64,000 nt of DNA from UBA8437 sp964646205 (lineage in GTDB: Bacteria; Planctomycetota; Planctomycetia; Planctomycetales; Planctomycetaceae). The notes beneath the pieces were generated by a model. The model had not been told where the DNA came from. It did no database searches and worked only from the letters and a program-made list of their open reading frames with translations. Location of the stretch: contig CAZYAZ010000007.1 in assembly GCA_964646205.1 (NCBI GenBank), positions 1 through 64,000 on the forward strand. The letters are read 5' to 3'. Position numbers and translations under genes: made by a program. Positions 53,071-61,919 of this stretch are shown here, in pieces. Every line of letters begins with the position of its first letter. Positions within the stretch are counted from its first letter, which is position 1.

Positions 53071-54219
53071 ATGCCTTGTGAATCTGTTCTTCGCCAGATC
53101 GGTGGACGAGTGGCCGGCTGTATTGTCGCCCTGACGATCGTCGGCGGCGTGACCGCCTCTGAGCCACAGGTCTCTGTTTCGCGTCTGCTGAAATCCACCT
53201 ACCGCCGCGTTGCTGGTGCTGAACGGGGTGGGGCGGCGGTGTTTCCTGACAACGCCTCCAGGTGGTGCAGCCAGGCGATTGGATCTCCGACGGTCGTGTT
53301 CGACGGGAAAATATATCGGATGTGGTTCGTGGGGATGAGCCGGGCCAAGGACCCGAAAATCCCCTACGGGTTCCATGAACGAATCGGGCTGGCCACGAGT
53401 ACAGATGGTGTTCGCTGGACCATCGGCAACCAGGGCAAGCCGGTTCTGGACTACGGTCCGGACGGGGCATTTGACGATTGTGGAATTGCTCATCCGTTTG
53501 TCTTGCGAGTGAACGGGCAATTCATGATGTGGTACGGCGGCATCGACGGTCGGGCCGGAAAAGATATTGGTGACGGGCCGGCCCATGTCCGGGTGGAACA
53601 GGTGGGATTGGCTGTCAGCCGGGACGGGATCAAGTGGATTCGTGCCAATGCGGGACGGCCAGTTATGGCGGTGGGCAAGAAGGGGAGCATCGACTCGGTC
53701 CAGGCGACAGGAATGCACGTGATCCGCCGCGGCCGACAATTCGTGATGTGGTACGGGGCGTACAACGGCAAACACACGATCGGTCTTGCGACCAGTCCCG
53801 ATGGGATTGTCTGGACGAAGCAAAACGGTGGCCAATCATTGCCCGGATTGGCAGGACCCAAGCAGCTTGGGCCGTCGGTGTACTTTGATGGCAGTCGGTA
53901 CCTGATGTACTACAACACGATCGTCAACGTGCCCACTGGCGGTTCACTGTGGACAATGTTTGCCGCGACCAGTGGCGACGGTGTTCACTGGACACCGGCC
54001 CTGGGCGGTCGGCCGGTTCTTGGTCCGGCGCCGCCGGAAAATTTCGGGTCTGCCGACGGAAAGACCGGGAACAACCACTCGGTGCATCCCACCAAGCTGG
54101 TCGTTTTGGGTGACCGGGTTCGAGTCTGGTACGGGGCGGAAGGTCACAAGCCATTGCCCGGTTGGAAGTATCCTCCGAGTGCCGTGGGCTTGATGGAGGC
54201 GATCACGGGGCGACGTTAG
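53071..54219 (+). CDS. Five-bladed beta-propeller glycosidase-like protein, secreted
   Basis: 382 residues. Signal peptide: RVAGCIVALTIVGGVTAS. Repeats are visible as VVFDGKIYRMWFVGMS, FVLRVNGQFMMWYGGID, VIRRGRQFVMWYGAYN, VYFDGSRYLMYYN and KLVVLGDRVRVWYGAE, each followed by GLATSxDGxxWT-type turns (for example IGLATSPDGIVWTK). This is the GH43/GH32/GH130-like five-bladed fold. Possible acidic residues are in DDCGIAHP and SIDSVQATG, but I cannot assign a catalytic set. It ends 7 bp before a convergent aldolase gene. The neighbouring sulfatase and acetylesterase suggest polysaccharide processing. Confidence 0.85.
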   Translation: MPCESVLRQIGGRVAGCIVALTIVGGVTASEPQVSVSRLLKSTYRRVAGAERGGAAVFPDNASRWCSQAIGSPTVVFDGKIYRMWFVGMSRAKDPKIPYGFHERIGLATSTDGVRWTIGNQGKPVLDYGPDGAFDDCGIAHPFVLRVNGQFMMWYGGIDGRAGKDIGDGPAHVRVEQVGLAVSRDGIKWIRANAGRPVMAVGKKGSIDSVQATGMHVIRRGRQFVMWYGAYNGKHTIGLATSPDGIVWTKQNGGQSLPGLAGPKQLGPSVYFDGSRYLMYYNTIVNVPTGGSLWTMFAATSGDGVHWTPALGGRPVLGPAPPENFGSADGKTGNNHSVHPTKLVVLGDRVRVWYGAEGHKPLPGWKYPPSAVGLMEAITGRR

Positions 54220-54226
54220 CCGAGCC

Positions 54227-55006
54227 TCAGTTGTCGCGGCGAGTGACCAGCCTCACCCAGGCGTCAAACTCCAGTTGGCCCACGCCGTGGTGCTTGTTGC
54301 CGGCCAGGAAACGGTCGACCAACTCGGCAGCAGCTTGGCAGGTCTTTTCATCGGGGATCACCAACTCTGCACCACCAGCCCGGGCGGCGATCTGAATTTC
54401 ACAGGCTCTTTGAAGTCGAAACATCAGGATGAATGCCTCTTCGAGGGTCGCGCCGCCCACAAGGAGGCCGTGATTCTTCAGGATGAGGACCTTGTGTTCA
54501 CCTAGCGAAGCGACCAGCCGCAACTTTTCATCTCCGTCCAGACTGGGGCCCTCGTAGTCGTGGTACCCGATCCGGCCGAAAAAACCACTGGCGTGTATGC
54601 TGATCGGCAGTAGCCCGTCAGCCTGAGCGGCCACTGCCATGCCGGCAGTCGTGTGGGTGTGGAAGACACAGGCCAGATCCGGGCGTGCTTCGTGGACGGC
54701 GCTGTGAATGACATATCCGGCGACATTGACCGGTTGGTCGATCGGCCCGACCGGTCGACCCTCGAGGTCGATCTTGACGAGATTTTCGGCTGTCACTTCG
54801 TCGTATCGCAGCCCATAGGGATTGATCAGGAAATGATGCTCTGGGCCGGGGACTTTCAGCGTGACGTGTCCGTAAATGGACTCCGACCAACCGAGGTGCT
54901 CAACGACATGGTAGGCCGAGGCCAGTTTCTCTCTAAGAGCCCATTCTGCGGAGGTGACGCCACACCCGGCCAGTGACTCAGGGATTTTCGGATCGGCAAC
55001 ACTCAT
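54227..55006 (-). CDS. Class II aldolase/adducin family protein
   Basis: 259 residues, no signal peptide. Family blocks: ESIYGHVTLKVPG, FLINPYGLRYDEVTAENLVKID, VFHTHTTAGMAVAAQ (H116 and H118 as zinc ligands), and VLILKNHGLLVGGATLEEAF with a third zinc-binding His. Members include fuculose- and ribulose-phosphate aldolases and decarboxylases; the substrate cannot be fixed. Its reading direction faces the sulfatase/propeller pair. It may process deoxy sugars such as fucose, which would suit a cell living on sulfated fucans, but that is inference. Confidence 0.92.
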   Translation of the reverse strand: MSVADPKIPESLAGCGVTSAEWALREKLASAYHVVEHLGWSESIYGHVTLKVPGPEHHFLINPYGLRYDEVTAENLVKIDLEGRPVGPIDQPVNVAGYVIHSAVHEARPDLACVFHTHTTAGMAVAAQADGLLPISIHASGFFGRIGYHDYEGPSLDGDEKLRLVASLGEHKVLILKNHGLLVGGATLEEAFILMFRLQRACEIQIAARAGGAELVIPDEKTCQAAAELVDRFLAGNKHHGVGQLEFDAWVRLVTRRDN

Positions 55007-55052
55007 GATTGGGTTTCGTGTTGAGGGAAGCGGATGTGCGACAAAGTGACAA

Positions 55053-56972
55053 TCAAAGACTCTTCAGGAACCGGGTCAAGGCGGTGCGGTCAGAAGCGGG
55101 GAACTTTAAAAAGGCTGTGCGTGAGTTGGCGGCCTCGCCACCGTGCCAGAGAATGGCCTCGGTGATGGTCCGGGCACGCCCGTCGTGAAGATAGGCCTCG
55201 TGGCCGCTGATGCCAGCCGTCAGGCCGAGACTCCATAGTGGTGCGGTTCTCCATTCGGCTCCACTGGCGCGATGTTCACCGAGGGTGTCTGCGAGGCCCG
55301 GGCCCATGTCGTGCAACAATAGGTCGGAGTACGGTTGGATAGACTGGTTGCGGAGTTCGGCGAGGGGATGAAATGGTCCGGTCTTCAGGTGCATCGTGTG
55401 ACACTTGGCACACCCGGCCCGGGCAAACAGTCGCTCACCGCGTTGGGCAATCGGATCGTTCAGGTTTCGCCGGGCGCTCACTCCCAGCGTGGAGAGGTAC
55501 CGTGTCAGTTGGTCGAGTTCGGGGGTGGTCACCTCGATCGGTCCATCGACGGATTGTCCATCAAGCCGGGGAAACAACGGGGTCGTGATTCCCATGTCAC
55601 TGTTGAAGGCGGCGGCGACCTGGTGCCGCAGCCGCGCCTGGCCGGCCTTGTAACCGAATCGTCCCAGACGACGTTGTCCGGTTTCGGGGTCGGGAATGAC
55701 CTGGATTCTTCCAGAGATTCCGTCCTGATCGGCATCCCCCGGGTCGGCCAACTGGATGATGGTGGATTCATCGATGGCCTCGAGCAGACCAAGCCCAACA
55801 AGTTGGGGGGTCAGGCGAGCCGAAAAGTGTTCGGGGGTATGACCAGTGAAGGTGTAGATAGGTTTTCGGAGGCTGAAACGCGTTCCGTCGGCAAATTGAC
55901 CCGTGATCTCGTGGTAGGACGAGATGGTCGCTGTGCCTTCAGGAGTGGTGTCGATCGCTTGGGGCTGGATCGCTGTGCCCAGTTGCGGGTGTGGGGTGCC
56001 CCGGTCGTCGGCACCCACCTTGAGCACCGTCTGGTACATCGGGGAATCGACCGCGGGTGGAATTGCACGACCGTTGTTGACGTGGCAGGCGATACAACTG
56101 CGTGCAACGAATTTCGGACCCAGTTTCCCGGCGTGCCTCGGCAAGCCCGGGTTCGGTTGTTCCGAATGGGTTCCGTTTCCGAAGTCCGTGTGGTGCAGCC
56201 GCCGCCCAAGCATGAAGGCTTGGGCATTGGCCGGTGCCATGTTTCCGGCCATCTGTTTGAATCGTTCGGTGGGTTCGCTGGAGTACTGGTACGACAGGGT
56301 GGTGTGGCCGCCTAGCCAGGACGATGTGGGCAGGGGCGTGGAGTGTTGTCGTTCGCCAGTTGCCTGCCACGGGGAAAGGCCCTGGCCAATCACGTACAGG
56401 AACGCCGTGCCGTAGTAATTCTTGCGGCCGTTTTTGGGCGCGACCAGGAATGGACTGAACTCGAATTCCATCCGGTCTCCCATGGCCAGGGGCTGCCGGG
56501 TCAGGTTGTTGAACGTGATCGTGGTGGTGTAACGGTTGGTGGCGACCCGACGAGTGGCCACGTTGTGGTGGTATTCGGCGGCCGTATTGATTCCACGAAA
56601 GAAACAACGGAAGTCCGGCTTGTTCAGCGGTGCGAGGGAAGTGATGTTGACGACGAGTTCTCGCCCTCCCTTGGCGACCTTGTCGATCAACTCGATCGTC
56701 ACGGTGCGTTCTTCCCAGTACCAACTGAGGTAATGGTCGTAGCCACCGGGTTCACGAGCGTGCCGGTCGCGGACACGGTCGGCGATTCGTGTGATTAATG
56801 CGTCGGGTGTGTGAAGCGTGGTGTCGGGTTGCTTCGTGGTCGCCCGGTCGTGAAGTGGGATGACTGGCGGAGGTGTCTCGGTTTCGGCCCGGGCCGAAAA
56901 TGGTCCTGTTGCGACCAACACCAGGGCGGTGGCCGCTGAAAGAAGAACCGGGTAGCTGGGAGAGAACGTCAT
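55053..56972 (-). CDS. Di-haem cytochrome c peroxidase/thiol-oxidoreductase-like protein (DUF1111-type)
   Basis: 639 residues from the ATG at 56972, with AAGGTG 8 bp upstream and signal peptide PSYPVLLSAATALVLVATG; the frame is open to 57203 without support. Two haem motifs: CIACH at 293-297 (KFVARSCIACHVNNG) and CAKCH at 521-525 (FARAGCAKCHTMH). The N-terminal about 250 residues are a beta-rich region (ERTVTIELIDKVAKGGRELV, FRCFFRGINTAAEYHHNV). The C-terminal part with LGLTAGISGHEAYLHDGRARTITEAILWHGGEA is typical of the di-haem oxidoreductase (thiol oxidoreductase-like) family. A periplasmic electron-transfer protein is likely. It is divergent from the GH71/99-like gene at 57149. Confidence 0.88.
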   Translation of the reverse strand: MTFSPSYPVLLSAATALVLVATGPFSARAETETPPPVIPLHDRATTKQPDTTLHTPDALITRIADRVRDRHAREPGGYDHYLSWYWEERTVTIELIDKVAKGGRELVVNITSLAPLNKPDFRCFFRGINTAAEYHHNVATRRVATNRYTTTITFNNLTRQPLAMGDRMEFEFSPFLVAPKNGRKNYYGTAFLYVIGQGLSPWQATGERQHSTPLPTSSWLGGHTTLSYQYSSEPTERFKQMAGNMAPANAQAFMLGRRLHHTDFGNGTHSEQPNPGLPRHAGKLGPKFVARSCIACHVNNGRAIPPAVDSPMYQTVLKVGADDRGTPHPQLGTAIQPQAIDTTPEGTATISSYHEITGQFADGTRFSLRKPIYTFTGHTPEHFSARLTPQLVGLGLLEAIDESTIIQLADPGDADQDGISGRIQVIPDPETGQRRLGRFGYKAGQARLRHQVAAAFNSDMGITTPLFPRLDGQSVDGPIEVTTPELDQLTRYLSTLGVSARRNLNDPIAQRGERLFARAGCAKCHTMHLKTGPFHPLAELRNQSIQPYSDLLLHDMGPGLADTLGEHRASGAEWRTAPLWSLGLTAGISGHEAYLHDGRARTITEAILWHGGEAANSRTAFLKFPASDRTALTRFLKSL

Positions 56973-57148
56973 CTTGACACCTTTTATATACGCAGTGATT
57001 TCGGTGAACAAATCGAAGTGGCTGGTTCTCGGTGAATCGTGTCCTGCCGGGTCGAAACGCAATCCGAGTATTTGCGAGACACGAGACTGTCGACCCGTTA
57101 CGCTCCGGTTACCAGGCCCGCATTTGCCGAACAGGGAACCGTCTTCAC

Positions 57149-58411
57149 ATGTGCTTCCGGAAAGATCCATTGGCGTTCGAGTTCCGGTGCGAAACGGTGG
57201 CAACTGGAAGAAGCTGGAGGGTGTTTCTGCCCATGGCGTTGCTCCTGGTCTGCTGGTTTCCGGTCGAAACCAATGGTCAGGCGACTGAAAAACGTGACGT
57301 TGGGCGCGTGATTCTCGCTCACTACATGCCGTGGTACGTGGCTAAACCGGTCAGCCAGGTGTGGGGCTGGCACTGGACAATGAATGCTTTCGACCCGGAA
57401 AAAACCGTCGGGGACAAGCGGTCCCTGGCGTCCCACTACTACCCGTCGATCGGTCCTTACGACTCGGGCGATCCGGCCGTGCTGGAATACCATCTTCTGA
57501 CGATGAAACTGGCTGGAATCGACGGCGTCATCGTGGATTGGTACGGGCTGAAAAAATTCCGTGACTACGCAATCCTGCACCGCAATACGCAACGTCTGGT
57601 TGAGCAGGTCACCCGTCTCGGAATGAAGTTCGCAATCTGTTACGAGGATCAGACCATTCCGGCACTGGTGAAGGCCGGGCGACTTCAGGCGGTGGACCGT
57701 GTGCCCCACGCGACTGGCGAGATCGAGTGGCTGGCCAAGCGGTGGTTTCGACTCAAAAGTTATGTTCGATTGGACGGGAAACCTGTCCTGCTGTCATTCG
57801 GACAAAACGGCTTGACGGACACGGAGTGGATGCAGTGCCTGGATGGCCTGAAGGTGCCGGTGACTTATTTCAGCGAGCATCTCAGGAGGTCTTCTGCAGC
57901 GGGGGCTTTTGACTGGCCAATTCCCAGGCAGGGACTCGGAGCGGTCGAGCGATTTCGGAAGACGTCGGCGAAATGGCCTCATTCGATCCCGGTGGCGTTT
58001 CCACGATTCGTGGACATTTATGCCGAAGCTGGTGTACGACCAAGTTACGGCCGAGTGAAAGACGATGACGGGGCGACCTTCAGAACATCGATGACACAGG
58101 CGCTGCAGTCGAAGGCAGCGATAGTCCAGGTCGCGACGTGGAATGATTGGGGTGAAGGGACCGTGATCGAGCCGAGCCGGGAATTCGGCTACCGGGATCT
58201 CGAGATGTTGCAAAAACTCCGGCGTCGCCACATCGATCCACGATTTTCAGCGACCCCGTCCGACCTGCGTCTGCCTTTTCAATTGCTGCACTGCCGTCGA
58301 GCGAAAGCCACGCCCATCCGGTCGAGTGCCTGTAATGACATCTCGAAGTCGATTTCCGCAGGGGAATTCTCTGAGGCGAGGTCAAAGCTGAAAGAGATTT
58401 CTCGACGCTGA
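57149..58411 (+). CDS. GH71/GH99-like glycosidase, secreted
   Basis: 420 residues from the ATG at 57149. The signal peptide core is FLPMALLLVCWFPVETNGQA, so starts at GTG 57197 or ATG 57233 are also credible; the frame opens at 57032. The catalytic region reads VILAHYMPWYVAKPVSQVWG, then HYYPSIGPYDSGD, LAGIDGVIVDWYGL, MKFAICYEDQTI, GKPVLLSFGQNG and VQVATWNDWGEGTVIEPS. This pattern (HYMPWY, WNDWGEGT.IEP) belongs to GH71/99-like TIM barrels, which include endo-alpha-mannanases and alpha-glucanases. D/E residues in ICYED and NDWGEGT are the likely active-site region. Substrate not determined; location outside the cytoplasm. Confidence 0.88.
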   Translation: MCFRKDPLAFEFRCETVATGRSWRVFLPMALLLVCWFPVETNGQATEKRDVGRVILAHYMPWYVAKPVSQVWGWHWTMNAFDPEKTVGDKRSLASHYYPSIGPYDSGDPAVLEYHLLTMKLAGIDGVIVDWYGLKKFRDYAILHRNTQRLVEQVTRLGMKFAICYEDQTIPALVKAGRLQAVDRVPHATGEIEWLAKRWFRLKSYVRLDGKPVLLSFGQNGLTDTEWMQCLDGLKVPVTYFSEHLRRSSAAGAFDWPIPRQGLGAVERFRKTSAKWPHSIPVAFPRFVDIYAEAGVRPSYGRVKDDDGATFRTSMTQALQSKAAIVQVATWNDWGEGTVIEPSREFGYRDLEMLQKLRRRHIDPRFSATPSDLRLPFQLLHCRRAKATPIRSSACNDISKSISAGEFSEARSKLKEISRR

Positions 58412-58449
58412 CGTCGTCACGGGACTTGGAAGATCATGAGTCTGCCGGT

Positions 58450-59889
58450 TCACCGGGCCTTTTTCTTACGGCCGGGTTTCCGGAATCGGGCCCCGTTGTC
58501 CGGTGGCATCGACGCGTGCCAGTCCAGGACTGCTTTCGTCAAACGTTGGGCAATGGCCGGATGCTTGTTCGCCATGTTGGCAGTCTCGCCCGGGTCGTTG
58601 TGAAGGTCGAAAAGCATTCGGCCGGTTCCGTCGTATTCGCACATGAGCTTCCATCTCCCCTTCCGGACAGCCAGGTCGGGAAGGTCATCCACGCCATAAA
58701 ACGCATCTCGATCCGGAGGCCGGCGAAAGAAGAGTGGTTGAGAGCGTGAGGCTTGTGAGTTGCCTCGGAGAACTTCCGGCAATGATTCACCGTCGAACTT
58801 GACCGAATCGGGGGCTGAAACTCCCGCCAGACTGAGCAACGTGGGGACGAGGTCGATGGCAGAGAACACCGAGCGTGTGTTTCGGGTCCCCATGCTGCGT
58901 TTAGCGAGCAGTCCGGGTCCCCAGGCAATCAGGGGAGATCGAATGCCACCCTCGAACAGTTGTGTTTTGAATCCACGGAATGGCCCTGCCGAACCGGCTC
59001 CTCGTTCCGGGCCATTGTCCGAACAGATCAGGATCAAGGTGTTGTTGGCGAGTGTGCTGTCGTTGCGAATGAATTCGAAGAGTTGTCCCAGTTGTTCATC
59101 CATCGTGTCGAGAACCCCGTGATAGAGTGTCCGCTTGGCTCCATCGCCACGCCTTTCACGAGGAGGGAAGAACGGTGAATGGACATCGTCGGGCCAGAGA
59201 TTGATATAGAACGGGCGGTTTTTGGCAACCGCTTGTCGAGCGAATTGTATGGCAGCGGATGTGAATGAAGCAGTGATCGTCGAACGGTCTTCCCAGCGAA
59301 TGGGGCCGCGCCCCAGTCGATCGGAACCGAGGGCGTGTGGCCTGGGTGGCTTACCGTCGTAGGCGTCCTTCAACGGCAAGATTCGTGGTCCCAGGCCTTC
59401 AAAATTTGTCAGTGACTTGTCGAAGCCGTAATCGGTGATCAAGGGCGCCTCGCCCACATCACGCTGTCCACCCATGTGCCACTTGCCAAAATGGCCAGTG
59501 GCATAACCGCCGCGAGAGAGCAGACGGGCGAGCATCGGGGCCCGGGGGGCCAACCACTGGGCCATGCCGCGTTCGGTGTTGCTCCGACGGTTGCTCAAGT
59601 ACGAGGTGATTCGCCACCGCTGCGGGTACTGGCCGGTTGAGATTGCCGTGCGAGATGGCGAACAGATGGGAGAGTTGACATAAAACTGTTCGAAACGAAT
59701 CCCATCATCGGCCAAGCGGTCGATGTGCTGGGTCGTGACGATCCTGTTTCCGAAACACGAAAAGTCGCCCCAACCCATGTCGTCAATGAACACGAGGACA
59801 ATGTTGGGAGGGGCCGCTTTGGCATCCATCCTTGAACCGTCGGCCAACAGGGCGGCCAGGGCGACAACCACGGTCACTTGGAATCTCAT
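58450..59889 (-). CDS. Arylsulfatase-type sulfatase, second copy
   Basis: 479 residues. Signal peptide: TVVVALAALLADGSRMDAKA. Metal ligands are in VFIDDMGWGD (D36, D37) and LICSDNGPE. The formylglycine motif is PICSPSRTAISTGQ with C76 as the modified residue, the canonical C-x-P-x-R. Further blocks: GHFGKWHMGGQ, INLWPDDVHSPFFPP, and GGIRSPLIAWGPG. It differs strongly from the sulfatase at 51.5-53.0 kb, so it belongs to another subfamily. The basic end (RKPGRKKKAR) is unusual for an exported protein. It is divergent from the CocE-type gene at 60042 with 152 bp between, and convergent with the GH71/99-like gene. Confidence 0.95.
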   Translation of the reverse strand: MRFQVTVVVALAALLADGSRMDAKAAPPNIVLVFIDDMGWGDFSCFGNRIVTTQHIDRLADDGIRFEQFYVNSPICSPSRTAISTGQYPQRWRITSYLSNRRSNTERGMAQWLAPRAPMLARLLSRGGYATGHFGKWHMGGQRDVGEAPLITDYGFDKSLTNFEGLGPRILPLKDAYDGKPPRPHALGSDRLGRGPIRWEDRSTITASFTSAAIQFARQAVAKNRPFYINLWPDDVHSPFFPPRERRGDGAKRTLYHGVLDTMDEQLGQLFEFIRNDSTLANNTLILICSDNGPERGAGSAGPFRGFKTQLFEGGIRSPLIAWGPGLLAKRSMGTRNTRSVFSAIDLVPTLLSLAGVSAPDSVKFDGESLPEVLRGNSQASRSQPLFFRRPPDRDAFYGVDDLPDLAVRKGRWKLMCEYDGTGRMLFDLHNDPGETANMANKHPAIAQRLTKAVLDWHASMPPDNGARFRKPGRKKKAR

Positions 59890-60041
59890 GCTTCACCCGG
59901 TGATGAGGACAACTCGTGTTGTTGAAGGTTCTGCCGAGTATACCAGTCGTCGAAAAAACGCGGTCACAAACGAACTGGGAACCGATCATGGTCTCGCGAG
60001 GGATGAGTTTTGAGACAACCAGTGTAGAGTGAGGATCTCAT

Positions 60042-61808
60042 TTGCGATTCACGAGCGAGCCAACCTTGAATTCGAAACGACCAGCAGAATGTGGCCTGAA
60101 GCTACGGCATGATCTTGCGGTTCCCATGCGAGATGGCGTTCGGCTGAGTGCCGACGTGTTTTTGCCAGACCGTGATGGTCCGTTTCCAACCATAGTGACA
60201 CGGACTCCCTACGAGAGCGGCCGGGATGTGTTCCTGGATATTGCGGCCTACTGGGCACGTCATGGATTCGCATTCGTGGCCCAGGATTGCCGGGGCCGTT
60301 TTGAATCGGAGGGCACTTTTCGAGCCTATGCCGATGATCCAACTGATGGCTACGACACGATCGAGTGGGTGGGAGGACAGTCCTGGTGTGACGGAAAAAT
60401 TGGGACCTGGGGCCGCAGTTACGGTGGGTTGACCCAGTGGTTGTCGGCTCCGCTGGCACATCCCCAGTTGACTTGCATGACCCCGCACGTGATCTGCGAC
60501 GATTTCTACAGCGATTGCCACTACATCGGTGGAGCCTTTCAACTGATGCTGTCGCTGGGGGCGGCCGTTATCTGGCAGACAAATCTCGCGACGGTGGTCG
60601 GACGACAGTCGCGACACATTTTTCAGAATCGACGGTTCTGGAGTCACCTGCCGCTGATCGAAATGGATGAACTGGCGATCGGTCGTCGGGTGGATTACTG
60701 GCGTGAGTGGCTGACGCATCCCACCTACGGAGATTACTGGAAACCGTTTGATATTCGTGGCCGACACGATGAGATCACCGTGCCGGCATTCCAGCAGTGT
60801 GGATGGTTCGATCCCTACACCGGGGCCGGGTTTCGCAATCTCGCCGGCATGCAACAGCATGGGCCCAACCAGAAAGCCCGAGATCAGCAGAGAATTCTGG
60901 TCGGTCCCTGGTCCCACGAAGAGCCGGAATCCACCTCGTTAGGGGGGCGGGATTTTGGGCCAGGATCGTTGGTTGACATTCGGAATGAGGAACACAGGTG
61001 GTTTGACTGGCAGTTGAAAGGGATCGACGACGGGATTGGGTCCGAGCCGCCGATTCGCATGTTCACGATGGGTGTCAATTCGTGGAGGAACGAAAGCCAG
61101 TGGCCTCTTGAACGGTCCGTGACCACCCCGTTGTTCTTTCACAGTTCGGGGCGGGCGTCGTCGTCGATGGATGACGGCACCCTGACGACAGATCCGCCGG
61201 GCGGCGAACCCGTTGACCGGTTCGCGTATGACCCGGCCGAGCCGGTACCCACGCAGGGTGGGGTTCTGTCGGTTCATATGATGACGGCTCATGCCGAGGA
61301 ACCCCTGGCGGCCGGAGCCGTCGATCAACAGGAACTGGAAGCCCGGGGTGACGTGCTGGTTTATACGACTCCAGCACTGGCCGAACCGGTGGAAGTCACC
61401 GGCCCGGTCAGCGTGGTGCTGTTTGCTGAATCAAGTGCGGTAGACACCGATTTCACGGCACGCCTGGTCGACGTCCATCCGGATGGGACAGCTCGCCTGG
61501 TGACCGAGGGGATCCTGAGGGCGAGGTACCGTCACGGCCTTGAACAGACTGAATTGCTGGCTTCCAGTGTGCCCGAGAAATTCGAGATCACGCTGAATCC
61601 GACCAGTATCGTCTTTGCCTCCGGGCATCGCATACGACTCGATGTCTCGAGTAGTAATTTTCCTCGTTTCAGCCGCAATTTGAACACCGGTGAAGACGTG
61701 GGGACGGGGACCCGGATGCGGGTGGCTGAGCAGGCGGTGCTGCACAGCGAATCGAGTCCGTCCCGGTTGCTGTTGCCGGTGACCGACTCGGTGGTGAGGT
61801 TCGCGTGA
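60042..61808 (+). CDS. CocE/NonD family hydrolase (X-Pro dipeptidyl-peptidase S15-like)
   Basis: 588 residues. The start is a TTG at 60042, supported by GTGAGGA 6 bp upstream; no ATG is available until residue 29. The alpha/beta-hydrolase part has VPMRDGVRLSADVFLPD, TRTPYESG, FVAQDCRGRFESEG and GTWGRSYGGL with the nucleophile S126. The C-terminal jelly-roll (PepX_C) follows: VEVTGPVSVVLFAESS, DTDFTARLVDVHPDGTARLV, and HRIRLDVSSSNFPRFSRNLN. Members hydrolyse acyl esters or amides (cocaine esterase, glutaryl-7-ACA acylase, X-Pro peptidase). No signal peptide is visible, so it is probably cytoplasmic. Confidence 0.93.
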   Translation: MRFTSEPTLNSKRPAECGLKLRHDLAVPMRDGVRLSADVFLPDRDGPFPTIVTRTPYESGRDVFLDIAAYWARHGFAFVAQDCRGRFESEGTFRAYADDPTDGYDTIEWVGGQSWCDGKIGTWGRSYGGLTQWLSAPLAHPQLTCMTPHVICDDFYSDCHYIGGAFQLMLSLGAAVIWQTNLATVVGRQSRHIFQNRRFWSHLPLIEMDELAIGRRVDYWREWLTHPTYGDYWKPFDIRGRHDEITVPAFQQCGWFDPYTGAGFRNLAGMQQHGPNQKARDQQRILVGPWSHEEPESTSLGGRDFGPGSLVDIRNEEHRWFDWQLKGIDDGIGSEPPIRMFTMGVNSWRNESQWPLERSVTTPLFFHSSGRASSSMDDGTLTTDPPGGEPVDRFAYDPAEPVPTQGGVLSVHMMTAHAEEPLAAGAVDQQELEARGDVLVYTTPALAEPVEVTGPVSVVLFAESSAVDTDFTARLVDVHPDGTARLVTEGILRARYRHGLEQTELLASSVPEKFEITLNPTSIVFASGHRIRLDVSSSNFPRFSRNLNTGEDVGTGTRMRVAEQAVLHSESSPSRLLLPVTDSVVRFA

Positions 61809-61825
61809 TCCGCAGTGATCAACTC

Positions 61826-61856
61826 GTGACGGGAATCACCCGGAGTTCGCTATAAT
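61826..61856 (+). promoter_or_regulatory. Sigma-70-type promoter of the last PSD1 gene
   Basis: A perfect -10 box TATAAT lies at 61851-61856. A possible -35 GTGACG (61826-61831; 4 of 6 to TTGACA) is 19 bp upstream. Transcription would begin near 61863, which coincides with the outermost ATG, so translation more likely starts at the ATG at 61920 (leader about 57 nt) or at 61887. Confidence 0.6.
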
Positions 61857-61919
61857 CGGCCGATGCTCAATGGTGGCTTTTCCGTCATGCCGCCCCGTGT
61901 TTCTTGTGTGTTGTTTGCC

